Made by a program: the position numbers and the translations under genes. From Mucidula mucida (Eukaryota > Basidiomycota > Agaricomycetes > Agaricales > Physalacriaceae), in the NCBI GenBank assembly GCA_015501055.1, contig JADNYV010000475.1:1-26029 (forward strand): a DNA stretch of 26,029 nt, given 5' to 3'. Shown in pieces: positions 9,163 to 17,935 of this stretch. Each line of letters opens with the position of its first letter. The first letter of the stretch is position 1. The notes beneath the pieces are model-generated. The model did not search any database. It was not told where the DNA came from and saw only the letters and a list, made by a program, of their open reading frames with translations.

Positions 9163-10173
9163 ATGTCCCGTCGCGCCGCTGTTGTTGTTGAAGAATTCGA
9201 CGACGACACAGATCTCCCACTCCCCAGCCAGCCGCTCCCCAACTTTGGCAACAGCGGGCCCTTGCTACAGGAAATCGCCGACTCTGATAATGACGACTTT
9301 GAGCCGCCCTCGCAGCGCGCGGGCCCAGCGTCGCCATCGCGCCCCTCGTCGTCGGACGTGCCCCCAGAATTGAAGGGCTCGGTGACGGACATCACGCCGT
9401 ACAAGAAGTCTGTTGTGCGCTATCTAGGCAGGGCGTCTGTGGCTGATTGATGCCTTTGCAGATGGACGTGCATCTACCCCATATACATCGATGCCAAGCG
9501 CCCCTACGGCACCGGCGAGCGCCGGGTCGCCCGTCCCAAGAGCGTCTGGTGGCCACTCAGCAAGGACATTGCAGATGCCACCAACCGCCTCGGCCTCGGC
9601 ACCCTACATGAAGTAAACAAATCCCACCCACGAGATTGGGAGAATCCAGGCCGCGTACGGGTGCAGTGGAAGAAGGACGGCCGCCTCATCAACCCCGCCA
9701 TCCAGACCAGTATGTCTACCTTATGCTCTTCCTTATCACTGCTAAATACACCTTCCGCAGAAAAACAACTATTGGAGATGATCTGTCTCCAGATACAACG
9801 TCTAAAGCCAGAGAACGTGCCTAAAGCGCCGTACAATACCACGCCCTTGAATACCACCGAACAGCAGCAGCCGCCATCGAAATCGTCAGCGACCAAGGGC
9901 AAACAGCCAGCGACGACAAAGTCCAAATCCCCCCAGCCCACGACCAAGCGCGGGGGGCGCCGCCCTCCGATACCACCAGAGCCCCATCCCCCACTCGCTA
10001 GTCGCGTCTCCCAATACTCGCCTGCGATATCCACGGGCGTTTTGATAGAGACCGTAAAGGCCGGAATGAACGCACAGGAAGCAGCGCCACCACCCGGCGC
10101 GGCTCCTGGCACACCGGGCACGCCTACAGGTGCGCAGAAGGGAAAACGAAAGGTTGTACGTGTCAGAGGATAG
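9163..10173 (+). CDS. SEC65: Signal recognition particle subunit SRP19 (Sec65)
   Basis: Three exons: 9163-9407, 9462-9709 and 9761-10173, with introns of 54 and 51 nt. The product is 301 aa. SRP19 binds helices 6 and 8 of SRP RNA and allows SRP54 to load, for co-translational targeting to the ER. An acidic, Pro/Ser-rich N-terminus of about 80 aa is followed by the SRP19 core. The core starts WTCIYPIYIDAKRPYGTGER and continues through GRRVARPKSVWWPL-type residues, LHEVNKSHPRDWENPGRVRV and QWKKDGRLINP. The C-terminus is basic and ends GKRKVVRVRG, as is usual for RNA-binding SRP19 tails. The ATG sits in CCATCATGTCC. The splice junction AA|A-TGG restores the canonical KKWTCIYP start of the domain. 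This is a conserved single-copy housekeeping gene. Confidence 0.92.
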
Positions 10174-10605
10174 TCGATGTTTGAGCATCTTGTAATGAAA
10201 TTTGTTTACTCAACTCCTAATCGCGTGAACAGTCATTGTTGGATCAACCGCCTGTTCTCAGTATCTTGCGGCTTTTACTCTCGAGTTCGTACTATATCTG
10301 TCAAATGGACTTTGTTGAACAGGATCGTTGACACATTACTTGACTCATCGTCTCGTTCTCTATTCGAGCGAGCCTGGAGATACTAACAAGCCATTCTCCT
10401 TTAGATCAAGTACTAGCCGGAAGCCTCGTTGTCGCCTCTGTAGATGTACCGACGAACGTCATGAAATGCGACAAGCCACTGTTTAATCGGCCATTGTAGC
10501 TTCCTCGATCTTCATCGCAGCTCAAGCTCATGCAGGATCGTATTTCGTACGTCCTTCTCAAGACTCAAACGCCACAAAAAAAGTGTTTGCGAACCGGAGG
10601 CAGAC
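10174..10605. other. SRP19 3' flank; no gene seen
   Basis: No reading frame with domain or splice support; presumably the 3' UTR of SRP19 and spacer sequence before the downstream tRNA. Confidence 0.4.
10576..10582 (-). terminator. Pol III terminator of the 10606-10702 tRNA
   Basis: Seven A on the plus strand give a T7 run on the minus strand, 24 nt past the tRNA 3' end. Confidence 0.65.
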
Positions 10606-10702
10606 TTCCGATACGGGGAATCGAACCCCGAGCTGCCGCGCACAAGCAGAGTTGCTCCCTGTTTATGAAAGGCGGCAATGTTAGCCGTTACACCATATCG
10701 GA
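10606..10702 (-). tRNA. tRNA-Glu(TTC) with 25-nt intron
   Basis: The acceptor is TCCGATA/TATCGGA, the D arm GTGT, AACGGCTA, ACAT, and the anticodon stem GCCGC/GCGGC. The loop is C-T-TTC-A, then a 25-nt intron and C38. The T arm is CGGGG, TTCGATT, CCCCG, with discriminator A. The mature sequence equals that of the gene at 2928-3024. The introns have the same length but unrelated sequence, as expected if only the mature tRNA is under selection. Confidence 0.92.
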
Positions 10703-11133
10703 TGTCTTGGATTGTAGGCGGCCTTTTGGATGGTTATTAACAGGCGGGAGCGGGTCGGATACATTGCGATCATGCTAAGGGCAAGTCCAGCTTAAACTCC
10801 GGAACAGTGAAAACCCATTGTTTGAATCCTCGTTCGCCGTTGATCTGGGAATACATATCCGCCGCCTCTCTTCCACAACGCAGTGAATATGCCACGTGCC
10901 TAGGATCAAATGGCGTGAGCTCTAAGTCTCTTTCTGAGGGTGATGTCGTGACTTGTCTTTTCCTTTTTTTTCCTTCCTGCTGAAATACCCTGTGACTGGG
11001 AGAGCCACTTTACGATATATAGAAACGCTACACCAAGAACTTAGTTCCGATTGATCTGAATTTGTGTGATGTCCTTGTATTGTTGGCGGTCCAACGCCAC
11101 AATTGATCTCTGCCACCCCAGGAGCCTAGCGAA
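10703..11133. other. Intergenic, no gene recognised
   Basis: Short frames only. A plus-strand pyrimidine tract (CTTTTCCTTTTTTTTCC, about 10958-10976) is the only notable feature. Confidence 0.35.
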
Positions 11134-11757
11134 ATGATCCTATTGAGTTGTGTCAAAATTGGTGTAACGGGCGGCGGGATGACAGACGAGGAACGTGTAC
11201 TAAGATGTTCAGGCTTGGATGAAGTTCCCGCGTGCAGGAGAAAAAGTTCCCCCGAATCAACCCCCCGAATCAGTAATGATACTGGTCAAAGAGAGTACAG
11301 ACTGTTCGACGGGAACATGGATGTCACGCCATTTGGGGACATGCTCTTTGCAGCAGCCTCGATACTTCACGTACCGGATACCTCTCCCCGGAAGCATACT
11401 GGCCAATCAAAGGAGAACGTCGCGGACAAAGCGTTGAAGAACGTGTACAATTTATTCTCCATTGAGCATATCCTCCAGGATAGGTTTAACCCACCTGGCT
11501 CGACGCAGCCATCCCAGCTATTCTCGCTTTTCGCCCCAGGTATAAATGTAGATGCATCGTCAGCCAGGATTGCCGCGTCGAAGATGCCCCTCCTCACACT
11601 GAAAGGATTCATCGATTTCACCGCCGTAGAAGGTCTCTCAGATCCCTCGAAAGAATGGGGGAATCTCCCGAAGGCGTTGAAGAAGTACCGCCTTTACGAT
11701 AGGAAATCGCCATCCCTGCTCGAAACAAAACAAGAGCAGCATGGTTATACAATGTAG
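11134..11757 (+). CDS. Hypothetical protein, unrecognised
   Basis: A single open frame of 207 aa from ATG at 11134; an in-frame ATG at 11179 (MTDEERVLRC) is an alternative start. The middle and C-terminal parts look protein-like, with mixed hydrophobic and charged residues (MDVTPFGDMLFAAASILHV, KMPLLTLKGFIDFTAVEG, KEWGNLPKALKKYRLYD). No signal peptide, membrane segment or known domain is seen. It is convergent with the AAA-ATPase-like gene, whose stop lies only 66 bp beyond. An unseen upstream exon is possible. Length and composition favour a real gene or a gene fragment, but nothing proves it. Confidence 0.35.
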   Translation: MILLSCVKIGVTGGGMTDEERVLRCSGLDEVPACRRKSSPESTPRISNDTGQREYRLFDGNMDVTPFGDMLFAAASILHVPDTSPRKHTGQSKENVADKALKNVYNLFSIEHILQDRFNPPGSTQPSQLFSLFAPGINVDASSARIAASKMPLLTLKGFIDFTAVEGLSDPSKEWGNLPKALKKYRLYDRKSPSLLETKQEQHGYTM

Positions 11758-11806
11758 TGATAGAGCCGAACTTGAATAATATGATAAAATGTATATAGAC
11801 AGTACT

Positions 11807-13440
11807 GAGAAGAAAGATAGAAGTCAGAATGTATTCGGCTGAGGCTCTAAGCGGCCGCGGACCTTCCCGCAGACCACCCACCCATGTTCATGTTCTGGCT
11901 GACTTTGCCCCGTAAGGGATCTAAGGCGTACCAATACTTCCTCCATACAATATTCGACGTAGTCGCCACTGCAGTACACCGAGATGTCCTTCAGCTCATC
12001 GACGAACTGGATGCCCTCGGCTTCACCCAAAGCCTCCGCCGCCAATGCCTGAACCTCAGACAACGTGAAACCGAATGCACCACGAGCTTGCTCCTCGTCT
12101 GATACATCACATCCAATGTCGCCGAAGAGAGACTCGGAGAGTTCCATGGATCTGACCCATGATGGCTCCTCTTCAATGGGCCTTCCCATGATCGCCCCAC
12201 CCACGACATATCCATTTTCCAAAGCGGTCCGGAAAGGCTCAGTTATACAGTCCATGATGACATGTTTGACGGCGATGCAGTTCTGAGGTGTTGATTTCAA
12301 CAGCGGAAAGTTGAAGTTGTCGATGAGGAGAATCAGCCTGTGGCCCGAAAAGGTGAGAAGTGTCTAGCGAGACCGTCAGAAGAGCGTATCATTCGAGGAT
12401 ACAGGAACTCACCAAAATCTCGTCGAAGGTATATTGAGACGTTGGGTCAACGTAACTTGGGATTTCGTCTTCGTCAGACAAATCCAGTTGCTCTGCGTAG
12501 CGTCGAAGGAAACTGTGATATATCAAATTCATGTACGCGTTCGCCGAGCTGCGCATGGTCTCGCTGGGATCGTAGAAGACCGCCTGTAGGTCCACGTACA
12601 TCACAAGACGGTCTCCCTGGAAATCTGGAAAGTTTAATGCACGAGGACCAAATGCATGGGCGACAGCACGCTCTTTGAGGACGTCGTGGATAAATCTGGA
12701 TGCGGAAAGGAAAGTCGTCTTGCCGAAGCCGCGAGGCCGTCTGACTAGGGCCAATTGATCGTGTCTGCGACAAATAACGGGGCATAAAGCATCGACTTGA
12801 GGTATCTTGTTGACCCAAATAGTGCCTGGAGTGTCAAGAAAAGGCTGCAGTTTGCTTCCGACAGGAACTCGGCACTACAACAAATCAGCGTGGTTGGCGC
12901 AGATAGACTTTCTACCGACTTACTTGGGCAGATGCAAATGTGGATTTGTATATATGAGGGCGAACAAGCGTGGGTGGGTTGTAGTATTTCGGGTAGAAAG
13001 AAGTCCTATCCAGTGGGCTCGGGGAACGCGAACGCTGAGAGTCATCGCTTTGAGATGATTCGAAACTCTTCATGGACAGCGGCGAGACGGAGGATGTAGT
13101 GGGTAACTCAGAGAAGACGCTTCCTGCGGAAACCAAAGAGGACGATGCGGAGTCATCTAAGATTTGGCTTAGCTGAAAAATCAAGATTATGGAAGATAGA
13201 GTGTGACGAGTAGTACCAGATTCAATGAAACGGATAAATGGCGCGTCGTCACCGGTCGGGCCATGCGCTGTGACGAATATCGACATGTTTAACGGGGTCA
13301 TAAGCGGTGGTGGTTGTTGGTGATAGTGGTGGTGAGAGGGAGACGCGGTTTGAAACTCCGCTGGCTTTGATCGGAATACAAAGGACTCGTCACATGACGA
13401 CGTTGTCCAAGTTCTACAATTAACGTGGCGCTTCGCTGGG
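11807..13440 (-). repeat. Left arm of a long inverted repeat (AAA-ATPase-like copy 1)
   Basis: This segment is the reverse complement of about 24398-26029, clearly alike over exons, introns, promoter and 3' flank (by eye roughly 90% or more). Right-arm homology runs to the last base of the window, so the true end is not visible. Confidence 0.85.
11824..13286 (-). CDS. AAA-ATPase-like (PF09820-type) protein, copy 1, intact
   Basis: Four exons: 13286-13217, 13156-12924, 12874-12413 and 12363-11824. Introns are 60, 49 and 49 nt, all GT-AG and in phase. The product is 434 aa. The N-terminus MSIFVTAHGPTGDDAPF is shared by all three copies and is followed by a Ser-rich linker of about 60 aa. Then come GTIWVNKIPQVDAL and the P-loop RRPRGFGKTTFLS (Walker A, Lys153). 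The second core motif is LILLIDNFNFPLLKS, where the family usually has LIDEYD-PL, so the Walker B Glu is Asn271 here. A C-terminal helical part contains GAFGFTLSEVQALAAEAL. The IWVxK...RRPxxFGKT layout fits the AAA-ATPase-like family expanded in mushrooms. No PD-(D/E)XK nuclease tail, often present in the family, is evident. The cellular role is unknown; nucleotide binding is likely, hydrolysis less certain because of Asn271. Confidence 0.82.
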
Positions 13441-13873
13441 ACATAATGAGTCCTACTGCACAGCGCGCTCCACTGTGTCCCTTCGTCTCTCAAACCGCCA
13501 CCATCTGCCACCCAATAGACCCCCCATGTCGAAAAGGAGTGACTTCTAGAGGGAAGCCAGAAGTTTCAAGTCATGTAGCAGAGGGCAAGACACAGATGGG
13601 TTTATTGCAGGTCTAGATTTCTCTACTGTGATACCCGTGTATGAGGATTGGACAGAGTCATAAGCAAACTTGTCGCCACTCTTTGACAGTTTTCATTCAT
13701 AAAGGTTGTGGGACGAACGTCGAAAACGAGAGTGGCAAGTGCCAGTCGCTGGAGAGCATTAAGACGGAGCAAGTAAACAAATACAATGATGGGACAGAAG
13801 CAAATAGATATACTCGGATATACATATATATTGAATAGCAGATGCGCGACAGATAATGCAAGATGATATATGA
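13287..13873. promoter_or_regulatory. Promoter of copy 1 and 3' flank of copy 2
   Basis: At about 13300-13375, reading on the minus strand, a CT/CCACC-rich stretch (CCCTCTCACCACCACTATC, CAACAACCACCACCGC) precedes the start codon. It is conserved in front of copies 2 and 3, so it probably belongs to the promoter or 5' leader. The remainder to 13873 shows no gene. A purine-pyrimidine ATATAC repeat lies near 13807-13834. Confidence 0.45.
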
Positions 13874-15086
13874 TCAAGATGCCTGGCCTGGCATCGACAG
13901 CTGAGATCGGAAAATCTCCTTGCGCGATACCGCACAGAATCGGAAATTCCCGCGAACCTTCCAGCCATACTGAAATTGACTTTGGCCTATACGAGGTTTG
14001 AGGTGTTCCAGAACATCCTCCATAGAATACTCGATGTAGTTGCCACGACGATACGCCGCCGGACATTGCTTTAATTCATTGACGAACTTAATGCCCTCAA
14101 CCTTGCCCAAGGCCTCCGCTGCCAACGCTTGTACTTCAGGCAGTGTGAAGCCAAAGGCACCTCTAACTCGCTCATCGTTGGATACATTACATCCAATGTC
14201 ACCGAATAGAGACTCAGAGAGTTCCATAGCTCTAACCCATGGCGGCTCTTCTTCAAGAGGGCTGCCCAGAATAGCTCCACCCACTACATAGCTGTCTTCC
14301 AAAGCGGTGCGGAAAGGCTGGCTGATACAGTCCAAGACGACATGACTGATAGCGATGTAATTCTCAGGGGTTGACTTCAATAGCGGCCAGTTGAAGTTGT
14401 CGATGAGGAGAATCAGTTTGTGGCCCGAATAGGTGAGGAGTGTCACTGGGCAAAGGCCTCGGAGTTTTTGGTGAAAACCCCGGTCAAAGAACCTCAAGAG
14501 TTTTAACAATTTTTTTAGGTTAAAACTACTTTAAACCTAGTTTAACATTCTTTGAAGTATTTCAACCAAAGATTTGAGTGAGATTTGTCTTAAAAATATT
14601 AGTAAGAACACCGAAAGCCAAATTAGGAAATTTTAGAGTAGTTTTAAGGTTAAATTAGGTTAAAATTATCAGAACTTGTATTTTAACGAGTTTAATATGG
14701 TTTTCAGCAAAAAAGTCACAAAGAAATCAAAAAGAATATAGTTAGAAGATAGTCAGAAGAGATTTTATGATATATTTAGAGAGTATTAATAAATATTTAT
14801 AAGGGAATTTTTGATGAGAATATTAGAAAAGAGGTTCAGAGGATTTTGACTGAAAAAAAAGATGAAAATTGTGTAAAGAATTGTAAAATGCAAAACTAAG
14901 AGATCTTTAGAGAATTTTCGCCATCGTAAGGTGAAATTTCTTAAAAAGTGTTTCAAGAGTTTTTGATGAAAATAGAACTAAAAAATAGAGTGAAAAGTAA
15001 GGTGAAAACGTCAAAACCAAAAGCACGATAATACAAGAAGTACTGTCATCAGTGCAAGGTCACTATACTCAACACAAGGCCCAGGC

Positions 15087-15505
15087 AAGGAGTACTGCAG
15101 TCAATGTAGGATCAACGCCGTCACCGCAAGGAGTACCGCAGTCAATGTGAGGTCAACGCCGTCAACGCAAGGAGTACCACAGTCAATGTGAGGTCAACGC
15201 CGTCAACGCAAGGAGTACCGCAGTCAATGCGGGGTCAACACCGTCAACGCAAGGAGTACCGCAGTCAATGCGGGGTCAACACCGTCAATGCAAGGAGTAC
15301 CGCAGTCAATGCGAGCTCAACGCCGTCAATGCAAGGAGTACCGTGTTCAATGTGAGGTCAATGCGCTCAACGCCGTCAACACAAGAAGTACCACAGTCAA
15401 TGTGAGGTCAACGCCGTCAACGCAAGGAGTACCGCAGTCAATGCGGGGTCAAGGCTGTCAATGCAAGGAGTACCGCAGTCAATGCAAGGTCAACGCATTG
15501 ACCGC
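15087..15505 (+). repeat. Left-arm array of 41-bp tandem repeats
   Basis: Ten units begin at 15087, 15128, 15169, 15210, 15251, 15292, 15333, 15383, 15424 and 15465. Spacing is 41 bp except one 50-bp step, caused by a short insert in the seventh unit. The consensus begins AAGGAGTACCGCAGTCAATG, followed by a GGTCAACGCCGTCAACGC-like second half. The long frame through it (15288-15533) is a by-product, since 41 is not a multiple of 3. Confidence 0.9.
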
Positions 15506-15830
15506 GGTACTCCTCGCATTGATCTTGCATTGACTGCGGTACTCCTTGCATTGACGGCGTTGAGCTCGCATTGACTGCGGTACTCCTTGCATTAACGGTG
15601 TTGACCCCGCATTGACTGCGGTACTCCTTGCGTTGACGGCGTTGACCTCACATTGACTGTGGTACTTCTTGTGTTGACGGCGTTGAGCGCATTGACCTCA
15701 CATTGAACACGGTACTCCTTGCATTGACAGCCTTGACCCTGCATTGACTGTGGTACTCCTTGCGGTGACAGCGTTGATCCCACATTGACTGCAGTACTCC
15801 TTGCCTGGGCCTTGTGTTGAGAATAGTGAC
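15506..15830 (-). repeat. Right-arm array of 41-bp repeats in inverted orientation
   Basis: About eight inverted units, each marked by GGTACTCCTTGCATTGAC-like sequence. The unit with the extra insert, the unit with ACTTCTTGTG and the outermost CCTTGCCTGGG unit all have mirror partners in the left array, so both arrays come from one ancestral arm. Unit numbers differ between the arms (outer units expanded on the left, inner units on the right). Confidence 0.85.
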
Positions 15831-17379
15831 CTTGCACTGATGACAGTACTTCTTGTATTATCGTGCTTTTGGTTTTGATGTTTTCACCTTACTTTTCACT
15901 CTATTTTTTAGTTCTATTTTCATCAAAAACTCTTGAAACACTTTTTAAGAAATTTCACCTTATGATGGCGAAAATTCTCTAAAGATCTCTTAGTTTTGCA
16001 TTTTACAATTCTTTACACAATTTTCATCTTTTTTTTCAGTCAAAATCCTCTGAACCTCTTTTCTAATATTCTCATCAAAAATTCCCTTATAAATATTTAT
16101 TAATACTCTCTAAATATATTATAAAATCTCTTCTGACTATCTTCTCAAAGTTTTCACTATATTCTTTTTGATTTCTTTATGACTTTTTCGCTAAAAACCA
16201 TATTAAACTCGTTAAAATACAAGTTCTGATAATTTTAACCTAATTTAACCTTAAAACTACTCTAAAATTTCCTAATTTGGCTTTCAGTGTTCTTACTAAT
16301 ATTTTTAAGACAAATCTCACTCAAATCTTTGGTCGAAATACTTCAAAGAATGTTAAAATTGTTTTAAAATTGTTTTAACCTAAAAAAATCGTTAAAACTC
16401 TTGAGGTTCTTTAACTGGGGTTTTCACCAAAAACTCCGAGGCCTTCGCCCAGTGTGTCTAAAGACATGGTTAGAAGAGAGCGCCACTGGAGCATGTAAGC
16501 GCTGACCAAGATCTTGTCGAAGGTATCTTTAGCTGTGGGATGAACATAGCTCAAAATTTCATCTTCATCAAACAAGTCCAGTTGCTCGGTGTATTGGCAA
16601 AGGAAGCTACAATATATCGAGTTCATGTACGCGTTCGCCGAGCTGCACATGTTCTCGCTGGTATCATAAAAGACCCCCTGGAGGTCAACAGGCAGCACCA
16701 GTCGGTTGCCCTGAAAGTATGAAAAGCTTGACAGTGGTCGAGGACCAAATGCATGCACGACGGCATGCTCATTGAGAACGTTGTGAATGAACTCGGATGT
16801 GGAAAGGAAAGTTGTCTTCCCAAAGCCGGAAGGCCGTCTCAATAGGGCAAGTTGATCTTGTCTGCGAGAAATTACAGGACATAACGCATCAACCACAGGT
16901 ATTTTGTTGACCCATATAGTCCCCGGAGCGTCAAGAAACGGCTGGAGGATACTTCCCGTCGGCACTCGGCACTACGCAGAATCAGTGTGGTCGGCGCGGA
17001 TAGGCTATCGGAGGGCTTACTTGGGCAGGTGCAAACGTGCATTTGTATATATGAGGGCAAACAAGACTGGGCGGGTTATAGTATTTTGGATAGAAGGAAG
17101 CCCCGTCTGGACTTGGGAAGCGCGAACGCTGGGATTCAGCGCTCTGAGGAGATCCGAAAATCTTCATGTCGGGACTCGGTGCTGAGGTCGTGGCGGGTAC
17201 ATGAGAGAAAAGGCTCGTTTGGCAATCTGATGACCACGACGACACTGCAGAGTCCGCTAAAGGTTGGCTTACAGTTAGTCAGGTAATATAGATCGCCTTT
17301 AACGCATACCAGATTCGACTGAACGGAGGAATTGCGCGTCATCGCCGGTCGGGCCATGCGCTGTCACAAATACCGACAT

Positions 17380-17935
17380 GCTGAGCTGGATGATAAGCAG
17401 TAGTGGTTGTTGGTGGTGATAGTAGTGGTAAGAGGGGGACACAGTCTGACTGTTTGGAAATGAACAAAGGTCAGATCACATGCCCAATTTGTCTACCCTT
17501 GACTCGGCGTCTTGCTTTGTTCCGCGTTCACTAACCTAATGAATCAAAGGTAACGCATCAAACAAACAAAAGGTCGAAATTACATCTAATAGTCACCGTG
17601 CCGAGACCGGAACCGCGCCTACAAACGATGCAGATCTACTGGAGAAGTTTGACTCCTCTCGTGCGCGGCCTTGATTGAATAAGTCTTACTTTCCGGTTCT
17701 TCTTCATCGGGAGTGCAGTAAATTGGAAGAAGTTTGCGTCTCCCCGTTTGTTCGTTACTCGGAGTCGCCGAATACACGCACGCACAGGACGGGTTCCTGG
17801 TCCTCCGGCGCTTGCGCTATAGATATGAATGACAAAATGTTGATGGGATTCATCGTAAAGCAGGGTTTCTGGAGAAGACGATACACGACTGTTTTCCCCC
17901 GTACGAGATCTGAGGCGTATCAAAACCGTACACAC
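17380..17935. promoter_or_regulatory. Promoter of copy 2 and 3' flank of the MYND gene
   Basis: About 17385-17450 carries the same minus-strand CCACC/CAACAACC-rich module found before copies 1 and 3. Frames at 17636-17935 (minus) and 17675-18016 (plus) overlap and have no recognised domain, so neither is called as a gene. The minus one could be an unmodelled extension of the MYND gene, but I see no supporting splice signal. Confidence 0.4.

Larger units (their letters stand above)
14444..16454. mobile_element. Fold-back, non-autonomous DNA transposon with CACTG ends
   Basis: A 2,011-bp element made almost entirely of two inverted arms. The ends read CACTGGGCAAAGGCCTCGG and, in reverse complement at the right, CACTGGGCGAAGGCCTCGG, continuing into GAGTTTTTGGTGAAAACCCC. 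It is flanked by a 3-bp direct repeat TGT (14441-14443 and 16455-16457). Copies 1 and 3 of the host gene show the unoccupied site with a single TGT. CACT(A/G) ends plus a 3-bp duplication are hallmarks of the CACTA/EnSpm superfamily, so that assignment is likely. The outer parts (14500-15060 and 15840-16400) are AT-rich; the inner parts are mirrored 41-bp repeat arrays. No transposase is encoded, so it must be mobilised in trans. Confidence 0.9.
13874..17379 (-). pseudogene. AAA-ATPase-like copy 2, split by a transposable element
   Basis: The 5' part is exons 17379-17310, 17256-17021 and 16971-16507, and the intron 16506-16458. The last exon starts at 16457, but only three bases (ACA) precede the insertion. 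It resumes at 14443 after the 2,011-bp element and runs to the TGA at 13874. Without the element the frame would be open for about 446 aa, with the same P-loop (RRPSGFGKTTFLS) and LILLIDNFNWPLLKS motifs. No other frameshift or stop is seen on either side, so the insertion appears young or is a splice-tolerated allele. Translation into the element ends after about 20 codons (GEGLGVFGENPS), which would remove the second ATPase motif and the C-terminus. Confidence 0.88.

Noticed and set aside
15087..15830. CRISPR-like regularly spaced repeats
   Set aside because: The units are contiguous 41-bp tandem repeats without unique spacers, mirrored in two arms of a transposon in a eukaryotic genome.
15288..15837. 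Two nearly identical 81-aa frames on opposite strands
   Set aside because: They are the two arms of the palindromic repeat array read in opposite directions; no start context, splice logic or domain.
14444..16454. Element ends supply a splice acceptor that would rescue copy 2
   Set aside because: The CCCAG at the element end on the gene strand would join the upstream exon to TGA, an immediate stop, so simple splicing does not restore the protein.
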